A stretch of 64,000 nucleotides of DNA from NCBI GenBank assembly GCA_023974075.1, contig JAMFTG010000554.1, forward strand, positions 1 through 64,000, written 5' to 3'. Positions within the stretch are counted from its first letter, which is position 1. Each line of letters begins with the position of its first letter. Of the stretch, positions 11,115 to 34,834 are shown piece by piece. Below the pieces are notes generated by a model that did not search any database, was not told the origin of the DNA, and saw only the letters and a list, made by a program, of their open reading frames with translations. The translations under genes and the position numbers were made by a program. This DNA is from Chaenocephalus aceratus (Eukaryota; Chordata; Actinopteri; Perciformes; Channichthyidae).

Positions 11115-11120
11115 TTTATT
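11115..11120 (-). terminator. fam83b: Candidate fam83b polyadenylation signal
   Basis: AATAAA on the minus strand, starting 15 bases after the stop codon. This is unusually close to the stop, so the true site may lie further downstream. Confidence 0.3.
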
Positions 11121-11134
11121 GCTTTTTCCACCCT

Positions 11135-22483
<11,349 letters not shown>

Positions 22484-22542
22484 GGTCGAAAAATCTCCAC
22501 AGGCCTCTCTTTACCTTTAATGTGAGAAGATGTGTTAATAAT

Positions 22543-23086
22543 CAATCGACCGACCGACCGACCGACCGACCGACCGACCGACCGACCAACCATCCGTACC
22601 CCCATCCATCCATCCGTCCCCCCATCCACCAACCAACCAACCAACCGACCGACCGACCGACCGACCGACCGACCGACCGACCGACCAACCAACCGTACCC
22701 CCATCCATCCATCCGTACCCCCATCCACCAACCAACCAACCGACCGACCGATCGACCGACCGACCGACCGACCGACCGATCGACCGACCGACCGACCGAC
22801 CGACCGACCGACCGACCATCCATCCGTCCACCAACCAACCAACCAACCAACCAACCATCCGTCCACCCACCCACCGACCGACCGACCGACCGACCGACCG
22901 ACCGACCGACCGACCGACCGACCATCCGTCCACCAACCAACCAACCAACCAACCAACCAACCAACCAACCAACCAACCAACCAACCAACCAACCAACCAA
23001 CCAACCAACCAACCAACCAACCAACCAACCAACCAACCAACCAACCATCCGTCCCCCCATCCACCAACCAACCAACCAACCAACCA
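22543..23086. repeat. ACCG / ACCA / CATC tetranucleotide block
   Basis: About 540 bases alternating between pure CCGA runs, pure CCAA runs and CATCCGTCC connectors. It starts about 60 bases upstream of the fam83b ATG exon. The long proteins predicted here (PTDRPTD and its reverse) are repeat artefacts. Confidence 0.97.
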
Positions 23087-23099
23087 ATGAGGTAGCACC

Positions 23100-24639
23100 A
23101 TAAATGTCACTTCTGTGGGGCAAACAAAGGATTTCTGATATGTGACCCTTTTTATTCGGATACTACTCAACTATATCAATCGATAAAGACAGATGAAACC
23201 AATCAATCAAATAAAAAGGAAGGTTGCTGTTTCCATGCTGCCACACTACAACATGTAAATGAAGCAACACTGGAGAGCTCACTGAGAGAGAGAATGTAAA
23301 AACCTGTCCAACAAGTGCGATTTACAACAGTTAGGTAAACAGTGACAGGCATGCCAGACAGTTGGATGACAGTTGAATAACAAATGTACAGTATTTGCCA
23401 CTGAATGTAGTGGAGTAGAAGTGAAAAGTAAAACAGAAATCATCATAAAGGTCTTAAATAAGAGGGTTATTTTCGCAGGAATGGTTTGAGATGCTTTTGT
23501 TTTCTGGTTTTCACTCAAATGTACTGAAACTGACGACAACAAGCAGGCCATTCCTTTTAACACCAACTTTCGAGCAACCGATTCCAGACATTTATATATG
23601 TGTTGTATAAATTGTTCCCTTGTGCATCAATAGAGTTTGGATTATTTAATTCTAGCATTAGATAACCGGATTATTTCTCTCAAAATAAACTGGATTTGAT
23701 TTGTTTTGTTAGGCACCCGAAAAGTGGATTTTTGTGCAGGAATGGTTTAAGATGTTACTGTTTTCTTGTGTTACAACATTTTCAATGCATGGCAACCGAG
23801 TTGTATACATTTTAAGCCAATAGGCGGTGAATTTTTGATTCTAAAAGGACAACATCTCTTTAAAAACCAATGTAATAATGTCTGCTTATCAAATCTGAAT
23901 AAATGACTTCGTAGTAGTGAGACTACATCATAAAACAGAATAACTTTTTCCAGCTTTGTCTCGTAATGTAGAGTCAAGACCAGTGTTGAACGTAACGTTA
24001 TGCGTCTTTAGACTTCACTCCACATGAACTCAGAGAACAATACAGTACTTTTGAGTCGTCTCCATTCATGTGACGCCGATGGTCACAGGAACATTTTATA
24101 AAGAAGAACTCAATGAGTGGGAAAATGTGGAAACCTGTCCAACAAGTGCTATTTACCAGAAGCAAGTAAAGCAGTTCAAGACGAGCGGATATCCTTTGAC
24201 TTTTTAACAAAAAAGATAAACAGACTTACTTCATGACTGGTCAAATAAATCCTGTGCTGAGTCCTCCGACAGCTTGGAAGGAACAAGTGAAGTGTGTGGG
24301 TGTGTGTGTGTGTGTGTGTTCATGTGTGTGTGCATGAATCAGCAGCAGCAGTAAGGTGTGGATTGGAAGTGTCTATTCAGAGGAAGAGTACTCGTACCTA
24401 CCCTGTTGGCTGCACTGACAGATCTCATTCTGAAACAAGCCCCGCCCCTCTCTGCTCACCTGAGAGTTTCAGGTGTGAGAGCAGGTTTGTTTACCCTTTG
24501 AGCATGCTTGTGTTTGTTTATTCAGTGCAGCTGAATGGATCATGGTACCTCCTGACAAACAGCTCATCCTTTCAAAATGATCCGGCTACAAAAGATGGAT
24601 TACGTGCAGTCAGAAGTTTGAGAGGAAAACTTTTTATTT
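23100..24639. other. fam83b upstream / intergenic, little seen
   Basis: Mostly unremarkable sequence. Two related segments with ACCTGTCCAACAAGTGC occur at about 23302 and 24132, suggesting an old duplication or a dispersed repeat. A short GT array lies at 24296-24333. No gene is recognised. Confidence 0.5.
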
Positions 24640-24643
24640 TTAA

Positions 24644-26235
24644 AGAGGCCCAATTAAGCTTTTTAGGGGTTTCTCTTCCCTGTAGTGTGTTATAGTTTGT
24701 GTGCATGTAAATGGTCTGCAAAGGCTACAATCCCTGTGTTCCCTTCAGAGGGAGTTTCTCTCCCACACACTCCCCCCCCCCCCGCCTGAAACTCCTCCAT
24801 TCGACTCCTTTGTTCACTTCCTGAACTAAGTGACATCACTGTACACTCACTCTTCTATTGGCTAGCGCTCCAACACATTGTACATGATAGGCTAAGGGGC
24901 GGGACATCTCTATGTGGTTGACCAATCACAACAGAGCCGGCCAGCTAACCAATCAGAGCATAATGATATACACCTGAACATCAGCAGGAGAGGACTCTTT
25001 AAAGTAGAGACACTACATACTGATATACACCTGAACATCAGCAGGAGAGGACTCTTTAAAGTAGAGACACTACATACTGATATACACCTGAACATCAGCA
25101 GGAGAGGACTCTTTAAAGTAGAGACACTAGATACTGATATACACCTGAACATCAGCAGGAGAGGACTCTTTAAAGTAGAGACACTACATATTGATATACA
25201 CCTGAACATCAGCAGGAGAGGACTCTTTAAAGTGGAGACACTACATACTGATATACACCTGAATATCAGCAGGAGAGGACTCTTTAAAGTAGAGACACTA
25301 CATACTGATATACACCTGAACATCAGCAGGAGAGGACTCTTTAAAGTAGAGACACTACATACTGATATACACCTGAACATCAGCAGGAGAGGACTCTTTA
25401 AAGTAGAGACACTAGATACTGATATACACCTGAACATCAGCAGGAGAGGACTCTTTAAAGTAGAGACACTACATATTGATATACACCTGAACACCAGCAG
25501 GAGAGGACTCTTTAAAGTAGAGACACTACATACTGATATACACCTGAACATCAGCAGGAGAGGACTCTTTAAAGTAGAGACACTACATATTGATATACAC
25601 CTGAACACCAGCAGGAGAGGACTCTTTAAAGTAGAGACACTACATACTGATATACACCTGAACATCAGCAGGAGAGGACTCTTTAAAGTAGAGACACTAG
25701 ATACTGATATACACCTGAACATCAGCAGGAGAGGACTCTTTAAAGTAGAGACACTACATATTGATATACACCTGAACACCAGCAGGAGAGGACTCTTTAA
25801 AGTAGAGACACTACATACTGATATACACCTGAACATCAGCAGGAGAGGACTCTTTAAAGTAGAGACACTACATATTGATATACACCTGAACACCAGCAGG
25901 AGAGGACTCTTTAAAGTAGAGACACTACATACTGATATACACCTGAACATCAGCAGGAGAGGACTCTTTAAAGTGGAGACACTACATACTGATATACACC
26001 TGAATATCAGCAGGAGAGGACTCTTTAAAGTAGAGACACTACATACTGATATACACCTGAACATCAGCAGGAGAGGACTCTTTAAAGTGGAGATACTACA
26101 TACTGATATACACCTGAACATCAGCAGGAGAGGACTCTTTAAAGTAGAGACACTACATACTGATATACACCTGAACATCAGCAGGAGAGGACTCTTTAAA
26201 GTAGAGACACTACATACTGATATACACCTTACAAT
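24644..26235. mobile_element. TTAA-flanked MITE with 57-bp satellite at its right end
   Basis: The left end is TTAA (24640-24643) then AGAGGCCCAATTAAGC. The body matches a partial second copy at about 37318-37566 (AATGGTCTGCAAAGGCTACAATCCC, CCAACACATTG, GATAGGCTAAGGG, GGTTGACCAATCACAACA). The right part is replaced by the 57-bp array, whose units end GAGAGGACTCTTTAA and so look like repeated copies of the element's right terminus. Assignment to a TTAA-specific family is inference. Confidence 0.65.
24963..26229. repeat. 57-bp satellite, about 22 copies
   Basis: A very uniform 57-bp unit (TGATATACACCTGAACATCA ... GACACTACATAC) repeated about 22 times. Recurrent variants (CATACT, GATACT, CATATT; CATCAG, CACCAG) alternate in blocks, suggesting higher-order duplication. 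Because 57 is a multiple of three and the unit has no stop on either strand, 440-455-codon frames appear on both strands. They have no start context, splice structure or protein similarity that I can recognise. Confidence 0.95.
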
Positions 26236-27090
26236 GTGAAAGAGTATAATCTTCAAGAGAATACACATTGATTGCAAAGGAATTGGTTTAGTATATTTTC
26301 TTTAAAAGTGTTTCTGTTAGATCTTTTTAATATGTCTTAGGGGTAATATGTAAGCAAGTTCTATAATCTGAACTCCAGTTTAAATTGTTGTGTTTTCATT
26401 TTGAACTCCAATAAAGGGTTTGTATTGGCAGCCATTACCAGTGTGTATCCCCCACTCATCCTGCAAAGGACTCACTGGTTTCTGTTCAGAGCAGCTTGGG
26501 AGGAGACACCTTAATCTCCAAGAGGATTCAGACTTGACTGCAAATGATTTTTGAATAAATTCTCATCGGCACCTTTGAAATGTGATCAGGGAGTATCAGC
26601 TAAAGATAATGACTGGGATCAACTCAATCGTCGTAATTCAATAATGATCGAAGGTCACTCACACTGTTCTGTACTTAAAAACAAACTCAAAGTCTCGCCA
26701 TGGTTTCCCGTCATGCTACACAGTGGGGATATACAGGATATAAAGTATTTCTAACACGCCATCTATCACCTCAAAACATACAGGAATTGGAGCCGTGGTG
26801 CATTCTGGGGCATGAAATATAAATGCCATTACAAAGAGAAAACTCTGGGCCGAAACAGAGGAGGGTTAATTAAAGAAATGATTACTTAAATTGAAGGTGG
26901 GGCAGGTAAGTCTCGAGATACACTTTTTGTTATATTCCATGGAATGTTCTTAACATCCCGATAGCAATGAATATCTGAAGTGCTTTGACAAAAAAATCCA
27001 TAAAATAAAAGTCATCTGTGGAAGCCGTGGCGCTGTAAAAAGCACGACCAATCATCTGAGCCGGCTAAAGTAACTGGATGGCCTACCTGC

Positions 27091-28662
27091 TGTTTAGAGT
27101 TCTAGGTGAGGCCCCGATTAATTTATTCCGGTAAATTACTCTGACCTCACTAATTGACCCGACCGAAGTTATTGAGTCTATGTAAGTTTACTGCTTGGCT
27201 CAGATCCACCAAACGTCAGCAAGATCTCACCTCTATTAACTCCCCGAAGAACCAGGTTCAATTAACTGCTGTTTCTATTCAGACAACTCTTTTTAATCTG
27301 TTTAAGCGATCCCGAAGGATTTTGGTATCAGTAAATGGGGTGTGTTCCTACCTAAACATGTGTGTGTGGCAGGGTGCAATCTTACCTTTGAAGCAGGAGA
27401 GGAGAGCACAGATTTTCCCTTTTATTGTCCCAATCCAAAAGGTGAGATCAGTTTATTTGAAGAAAAAATAATAGGTCCAAACCAGTACAGAGTCTTTACC
27501 TTTTAACACATTATAATCATACAAAACATATCAAAATGGGGTTATATATTTTTTATCTAAAACCTTAATTCATATTCATTCAAAAGCCCAAATCATGTAT
27601 TCCGAATCGTTCTAGCAACTTTCCAGCATAAAATCATGTATTCCAGATCGTTCTATTAACTTTCCAGCATAAAACCCAAATCATGTATTCCAGATCGTTC
27701 TATTAACTTTCCAGCATAAAACCCAAATCATGTATTCCAGATCGTTCTATTAACTTTCCAGCATAAAACCCAAATCATGTATTCCAGATCGTTATAGCAA
27801 CTTTCCAGCATAAAACCACCGAGAGCCGTCTAACCCAGCTCCGAAGGACAGAGCTTACCGGGAGAGAGTATACCAGGGGTTACCCCCCCTCTCCCCGACG
27901 AAATCCAAAAAAGCCAGTCTTTTTATGCTCAAAAAACCGGATAGAAAACCCACAAACACCTCCTCTATACCCAACCAACATATTCTATTGGCTCTGGCAT
28001 AAGACACACCTTCCCAAGTTTGTGTAAAACAAAACATGACTAGACATATTCTATGACTATGACATAACCACGTTTTTGAGGCCTCAATGTGTTTCTGCTT
28101 AGGGCAAGAACCCCCCACCTTCCCTGTGTATTCCTGTGAGAAAATAAAAAGGAGAAGAAACTGCCCTCTTCCTTATCAGTGACCCCCATAAATCATAGAC
28201 CTTACACACTCAATTTAAAGAAACCACTTTGTTTTTTACTGCAAATATAGAAAACATAACAGATGAAACCTTTTTCATTCTGAGTTTATACAAGAATATG
28301 ATTGTTATATTTGATTATAACTAACTTTCGTTTTAAGTATTCAACCTGTTATGGAAATCACAACACCCACTTTTCAAAACGCAAAGTTATAAAAATAGCA
28401 ACATATAAAATCGTAAAAGTATATTTGATTATAACTAACTTTCGTTTTAAGTATTCAACCTGTTATGGAAATCACAACACCCACTTTTCAAAACGCAAAG
28501 TTATAAAAATAGCAACATATAAAATTGTAAGCATACATACATATTCAAAAACCATCAAGAAGCATTCTCATTATGTGTTCATACAAGAATATGATTGATC
28601 ATATATGATTTATAATTAACTGTCGTTTTAAGTATTTACTTCATACTATGAAGTTCTCAACA
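27091..28662 (-). repeat. 3' LTR of the retroelement
   Basis: The outer 300 bases (TGTTTAGAGTTCTAGGTGAG onward) and the inner 114-bp repeat region match the other LTR. The middle differs and contains about five copies of a 47-bp repeat (CAAATCATGTATTCCAGATCG, 27590-27810). Confidence 0.9.
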
Positions 28663-28672
28663 CCCTCTTTTT
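28663..28672 (-). other. Polypurine tract of the retroelement
   Basis: On the minus strand AAAAAGAGGG directly precedes the TGTTGAGAAC start of the 3' LTR. Confidence 0.75.
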
Positions 28673-30450
28673 AAAACGCAAAGTTATCAAACAGCAACAG
28701 ATAAAATCGTAAAAACACATACATATTACATCCGTAAAACTTCAAGCATCAATATCATGAAAAGTTCTTCAGCATGTGTAATCAGGACGACCTTTTGATG
28801 AACCTGGTGTGGAGAACGCCGAAAACATAGTACCTCACTGGAATGTTCTCGTCATCACAGGTCAGGCACCCGAGTAAAAAGAGTCATGATGATCATAGAT
28901 TTGTACGCAGCCCCACTCGGCCTGACACTTGCAGGAGCGGGGGGCCTACAGTATCTGTTGTTCCAGTGTAGACTCCTAAATCCATGTTGCTATCTGATGT
29001 AAATCCTTGACCCTGACCATGGAGGGGTTGAGGTTCCTCCCTGGATGACACCTCCAAACGAAAGCCAGATAACTCGGCCGACAGTTGTTATGGATTTTTT
29101 AGACCTCGTCAATAATCGCTCATGACTTTGTGACAAGGTCAATGAGGCCCCACACAATGATAGCACAAACGAGGAACCAGAAGCATATGAAACAGCTTAG
29201 CTGGCCCTCGCTCATGGCATCCTGTGTGTGCAGTGTGAGTGTGGTGCTGGTGGTGACTTGGCACGTCACTTGTTGTCGTCTGTTTCTACCGTCTCTCCTG
29301 GCCTGTGACTACGACCTTGCAGTGGCTGACGTGGACCCACGTAGTGAAGTGGACCAGTGGCAGGGGTAGGTAGGGCTGCTGCTACCTGGCGTCTGATGTC
29401 TGACCATGCAGTTATCAGGTAGTCGTCCCTTTTTGGGAAATCCACTGCGATCGGAGTGGCTCAGCGGGTAGAGATGCAGCCTGTCCCTCAGAGCTGGAAG
29501 AAACATCATCCTCCACTGGCAGGGGTACAGGTGACTCAGCCGCTGGCTCCATGCTGCACAGGTTTCCTGGGTCCAGGACTTGGCTTCACTTGAGGCACTG
29601 TGACTGAAGTTGTCCCGCTAGGCAGGTTCAAATCCTCTTGGTAGATTGCTGAGGTATTAATCTCAACAATATAGCTAAGATCAAGTATAAATCATTTCTC
29701 TGATTCATAAAAAATTGTTTTCAGTTTAAAACTTCCCCAAGGGTTTTCTTAAGCACTGGGCCATAACTTACTCTTATCAGTTTAACGACCTGACAGCCCT
29801 GCACCTCCATGCTGTGTGAAAACCAGCAAAAAAGAAGGAGGAAGATGTGCTCAAAAAAAAAATCTAATTTAAATGAACACTGTTGTAGGGTGTAGGCATA
29901 TAACAATTAAAATAACTGAAAAGAAAACTAATAGTGTAAAATTAAAAAACAATGAGAAAAATAATACAAAGGTTATTTCCCATTTCCTCTTTGATACTGA
30001 GGTATTCTCCATTCAAGCTCCAATGATCCATATGCTAATAGACAGAGTTTCCTCTTGCCATCTTTCTTTGCATAATACTAAAGATTCTAACAGTTCTACC
30101 GCTAAATCCTTTGCATTTTAGCTATTACTTGTTACTCAGACTTAAATTCCCTCTTTTGCTCTATAAAATATCCCTTGGCACCGAATTTACCAAGACAAAT
30201 TCTAGATTATTGCGGGAAGATCCCACAAAAAGCCATCCTCTCCTGTGGAAGAAAGCACATTAACTGCCACGGGTGTGTGCAAAACATGTCATGTGATGTG
30301 AGACTGATAGCTTCAACAGTGGATTTGGTTAGGCCGCAGTCATATTCCTATCTGGATTCTAAACTCAGTTGGCTCGAGTGAGTCCTCTCTTCTGGAGTGA
30401 AACTATGTTCCCAGAGACTGACTTCACTGTATCCAAACCTTCTGATTTAG
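28673..30450 (-). other. Retroelement interior, possible envelope region, decayed
   Basis: 1.8 kb between integrase and the 3' LTR. It contains no long minus-strand frame and no motif I can name. A tRNA-like A-box (about 29457) and B-box-like GGTTCAAATCC (about 29626) occur 165 bases apart. Confidence 0.4.
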
Positions 30451-30457
30451 TTTTAAG

Positions 30458-31024
30458 CTAACCCTTCTCTGGACTTCGCCCCTTTCTGGTCACCCATACA
30501 CGATTTCTGAACTTAAACGGAAAAGGTGTGATAGTTGGATATGACCTGACCTTTGCCCAAGGTAGCTTTTCCATACATATTGGAATATATTCAGCCTTGT
30601 CAAATTGATTGGAATGTCCCAATTTGTTTACAGTTTGTATACTCCACTCTGTGGCTGCTCTAACGCCTGATACTTCTATGGTAACGACCAGATAGGTGTG
30701 AATCCCTTTATCCTGCAAGGGTGACACAACTTTCTTATTTTTAAAGTGAGTTACATTATCCATTCTTATTCACTCAGTTTTAGGAAAACATACTTATATG
30801 TTCCGCCATTTCAGCAGACACTGTGTTCCAGTTGCTCTGGTCAGAGGATAGACATGTTTATGACTCCCTCCATTATCACAGATCACAAGGAAATACTTGT
30901 TCCCACTGGGAGTGCGGGTCAGAAAAGGACCTGCTATGTCAGCACTAAAACTGATTATTGGTTCTTCCTCTATTATTTTTAAGATGCTCAGGATGAATTT
31001 TCTTGAACCCATCCACCTCTGCAC
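30458..31024 (-). pseudogene. Decayed retroviral-type integrase core
   Basis: Two minus-strand frames. The first (31024-30794) holds ADIAGPF with the first catalytic Asp and NKYFLVICDN. The second (30763-30458) opens with DNVTHFKN at the expected spacing of about 60 residues, where the usual DNG is altered to DNV. About 35 residues later SGVRAATEWSIQ sits where the catalytic Glu region should be, but the motif is degraded. A frame break separates the parts, so the enzyme is inactive. Confidence 0.75.
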
Positions 31025-32638
31025 ATTGAAGACATGTTGACAGTGTGTGTTGTAGGTGCATTCGCAGTTTCGGTATGAGGAATTTTAATTTTAATTAATT
31101 AATTATTTTTTTTTTTTTTTTTTTTTGTGGAGACAATATTTTCTCATCCGAAATAGGCCCTACATGGCCTAAACTGCTGTGTAGTTCACGCACAACCTGA
31201 GGAGCTTCTTCAGGGGGTACGTGAATGCTTCTACCCTTTTTCCATATTCTAGGGAATATGGAAGTCAGGTGGTTAACTCTTCCCCGGCTTTAAGCAAGGT
31301 AAAACTTCTCTATTTCCCTGATGGTCTAATGTGATCTTATCTGTATGGCTACGGACATGATTCCACTCTCGGTACATGCCAGCCCTTAACTCTGCTATTA
31401 GACTCCATTGATTTGCATGTGTCAGCGCTTCACCTTTCACATTGGTCACCTGCCTTTGTTCCCAGTTATTAAGCTCTTCTTTACCCGCTTTGTAACAATA
31501 ATCAGTAACAATACGGATGTGTGTTATTTTACATTGTTTAGCAAAAAGAAGTCCCTCAACAAATGGCCTTTGCCTCAGCAGTTCGTGCTGTACCTAGTAT
31601 TGCACCCTTTTGCTTGCAAAGTACTTCACCTGAATTAGTTTTCATTATAAAGGCCCAAGTGGCTGCTTGGTCACCTTTTCGCAAACTCCCTCTGTAAACA
31701 GTGTTACCTTTGGAGCAGCGGTTTTCTTTAAGGGTTTCAATGTTTCCCTGTGTGGCTTACTACCTGTGGTCCTAAACTCCACATCTGGATCTGACATCAT
31801 CCTCTGCCATTTCCCATTCTTATTCTCTCAGTTTTTTGATATTGATATTTTTGTTCTGGTGTTAAGATAATTTTTTGAATCTCCCTCTTTTCTTAACAAC
31901 TGGAGCTATGTCTATTTTAGATCTGACTTGGTTAAGAGGTGATTTGTTCTTTGGTGAGAGGAACACTATTCCCCTTGTGCTGGGTGGGGGTGGGTAGCCT
32001 GCTTTTGGGAGAGTTTCTTATCTCCATCTTCCTCTCTGTGCTGAGGCCATAAAACTTTTAATGGGTCGCTCCGTGGTCTGCTCAGATTTTCTTCCCCTCT
32101 AGAGGTCACGCCTGTATCTGACCCCGTGTGCTGGGTTTTTCTGCAGCACCTCGGGAGCAGAGAAAGGGGGAGATTCTTTTTTCCAAAAGTGCAAGCTCCT
32201 TCATGAGCAAAATAGTTTAGTTGATTTTGGTAAAGTATTTGAGCTTTAGCTTCGCAAAAAAACTTCCTCATATTAGTTTTGAAGATATTTTTGGGGTTTG
32301 ATATCTGCTGATAGTTCCCACTTAGGTTTTCTCTTCAAAGTACATGCAAAACAACCAGTATTTGTGGGTCATCTGATCACCACCTTGCCTTCTGACAGTT
32401 TAATAATCCTTATCATATTATCACTCTGTGCTAGGACCTATTCTCTTTGCCAGAGCTGCTGCTATTCCTCCTGCATGTTTTAGCTTCCTATTAGCAGGGT
32501 TCACTAACATGGTTTGTTGATCTAGTTTAAGATTTTCAATAATTGACATTTATTATTTCCAACATTCCTTTCCCCTGAATATCATGTCTAACACTGTGTT
32601 TTCTTCTAGGATTAGTAGATACTCATAAATGACATTTT

Positions 32639-32860
32639 CTAGCTTTTATCCCTGTAGGCTGGAGGTAGGGTCTCAGACATTATACCACCTGCTTGTGGCT
32701 CTCTGTCCAAACGGTAGTCTGACAGGAAAGTATTTAGGTCGCGGTACGCCCGTGGGTCTGGGCTAAACTGACCAGGGCGAGCAGAAGCTCCGGATGTTGC
32801 TTCTGTGTATCCCTCCCTGTGTGGTTGGCTCTGAGTCATTAAATTGCGTTTTAACCTCAT
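32639..32860 (-). pseudogene. Possible gag remnant
   Basis: A 73-codon frame about 680 bases inside the primer-binding site on the minus strand. It is rich in Pro, Arg and Ser (for example RPGQFSPDPRAYRDLNTFL). The position suits gag. No zinc knuckle or capsid motif is visible, so the identity rests on location. Confidence 0.35.
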
Positions 32861-33539
32861 CAGCCATTCTTTTTATTTTATTTTTTATTTTATTCAAGGG
32901 TTTTCGTTCACTCTTTTATACACATGCAAGTTTTTAGGCTTTTACTCACGCCGGATGTACAGTCCGACTATACCGTCTCTTGATTCTAGGTTCTCTTCTG
33001 GATTCAGCTAGTGCATGCGGACACCTCAGTTTAAGAGTGTTATGTATCGAGCTTCGAGCTATTTCAACAGCATAGGTACCTTTAAACCTATGTTATCTTT
33101 ATTAAATCTCCTATTAACTCTTCCCCATGTTATGTTTTAACGCAAAAATTCAAACCGCAGCTCTTTGACAAGTCCTACCTATAAGTTTCAAAGTAATTGG
33201 ACAGATACTGAGCAGTGCTCCTACGGCTGACTTCACTACTAGCCACCAAACCTGTGATTAAAGGGACCACAGGGGCTTCTCAATTTGGCTAGGGGAAGAA
33301 GAACCTACTTTAGCTTCTTTAACAGACAGCAATATCCGATATAATATAACCCTCAGTCCGGTGCAATAGTATCAACTTAAATTACTACACTTTAGGTTAA
33401 AATATATATTCTAGGATTCGGGCAGGTATTTTAACAAGACTTTCAGCCTGTATTTCGCTGATTTGTACTCATCGACTTTTTTCACTAGGTCGTTTTGGTT
33501 CTTGTATTTTGACTCTGTAAAAGTATTACTTTTCACAGA

Positions 33540-33557
33540 GCCCCACGTTGGGCGCCA
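33540..33557 (-). other. tRNA-Lys-type primer-binding site
   Basis: On the minus strand TGGCGCCCAACGTGGGGC follows the 5' LTR end directly. This is the complement of the 3' end of a lysine tRNA of the Lys1,2 type. Confidence 0.9.
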
Positions 33558-34834
33558 TGTTTAGAGTTCTAGGTGAGGCCCCGATTAATTTATTCCGGTA
33601 AATTACTCTGACCTCACTAATTGACCCGACCAAAGTTATTGAGTCTATGTAAGTTTACTGCTTGGCTCAGATCCACCAAACGTCAGCAAGATCTCACCTC
33701 TATTAACTCCCCGAAGAACCAGGTTCAATTAACTGCTGTTTCTATTCAGACAACTCTTTTTAATCTGTTTAAGCGATCCCGAAGGATTTTGGTATCAGTA
33801 AATGGGGTGTGTTCCTACCTAAACATGTGTGTGTGGCAGGGTGCAGTCTTACCTTTGAAGCATAAAATCCATGTATGGATTCCGGAAACAAAGAAATTCA
33901 CTCAGCATTTCATCCAATAAATTCACTCAGCATTTCAACCAAGACATTCACTCAGCTTTCAATGAAGAAAATCAAGAGATATTTACCAAGTTTGAGAGAA
34001 CCTTACCGAGAGCTATTAACCCAGCTCTGAAAGGACAGAGCTTACCGGGAGAGTATACCAGGGGTTTCCCCCCCTCTCCCCGACGAAATCCAAAAAAGCC
34101 AGTCTTTTTATGCTCAAAAAACCGGATAGAAAACCCACAAACACCTCCTCTATACCCAACCAACATATTCTATTGGCTCTGGCATAAGACACACCTTCCC
34201 AAGTTTGTGTAAAACAAAACATGACTGGACATATTGTATGACTATGACATAACCACCTTTTTGAGGCCTCCATGTGTTTCTGCTTAAGTCTGGAGCCCCC
34301 CTCCCTGCTGTGAGAGGAGAGGAAAGAACCTGCCCACTCTCTTATCAGAGAGCAGGGCATAAATCATAGGCCTTACACTCAACTTAACAAACCACTTTGT
34401 TTTGTTTATGCTGTAAATATAGAAAAACCTAAAATATGAAGCATTTTCATTGTGGGTTATACAAGAATATAACTGATTATATTTGATTATAACTAACTTT
34501 CGTTTTAAGTATTCAACCTGTTATGGAAATCACAACACCCACTTTTCAAAACGCAAAGTTATAAAAATAGCAACATATAAAATCGTAAAAGTATATTTGA
34601 TTATAACTAACTTTCGTTTTAAGTATTCAACCTGTTATGGAAATCACAACACCCACTTTTCAAAACGCAAAGTTATAAAAATAGCAACATATAAAATTGT
34701 AAGCATACATACATATTCAAAAACCATCAAGAAGCATTCTCATTATGTGTTCATACAAGAATATGATTGATCATATATGATTTATAATTAACTGTCGTTT
34801 TAAGTATTTACTTCATACTATGAAGTTCTCAACA
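33558..34834 (-). repeat. 5' LTR of the retroelement
   Basis: 1277 bases with TG...CA ends on the minus strand. It contains two tandem 114-bp units (starts at 34481 and 34595), also present in the other LTR. Its middle carries ATTCACTCAGCATTTCA repeats (33895-33960) in place of the 47-bp repeats of the other LTR. Confidence 0.9.

Larger units (their letters stand above)
27091..34834 (-). mobile_element. LTR retroelement (ERV-like), degraded
   Basis: Two LTRs with TG...CA ends (33558-34834 is the 5' LTR, 27091-28662 the 3' LTR, read on the minus strand) enclose 4.9 kb. A 4-bp CTGC duplication flanks it (27087-27090 and 34835-34838). A tRNA-Lys-type primer-binding site abuts the 5' LTR and a purine tract abuts the 3' LTR. 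Integrase remnants lie at 31024-30458. Only about 2.5 kb separates the primer site from integrase, too little for complete gag, protease and reverse transcriptase, so the interior is deleted. About 1.8 kb between integrase and the 3' LTR could hold a decayed envelope region, but I see no diagnostic motif. No open full-length gene remains. Confidence 0.9.

Noticed and set aside
24910..26277. Open frames of 440-455 codons on both strands
   Set aside because: Consequence of a stop-free 57-bp unit whose length is a multiple of three.
28302..28598. Tandem-repeat peptide of 98 residues
   Set aside because: Two 114-bp LTR units read through on the strand opposite the element; the same occurs at 34483-34770.
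29457..29636. tRNA gene or tRNA-derived SINE
   Set aside because: An A-box-like GTGGCTCAGCGGGTAGAG and a B-box-like GGTTCAAATCC are present, but 165 bases apart and without a cloverleaf. They lie inside the decayed retroelement.
30794..31024. Functional integrase gene
   Set aside because: The core is split by a frame break and key motif positions are altered; it lies in a deleted LTR element.
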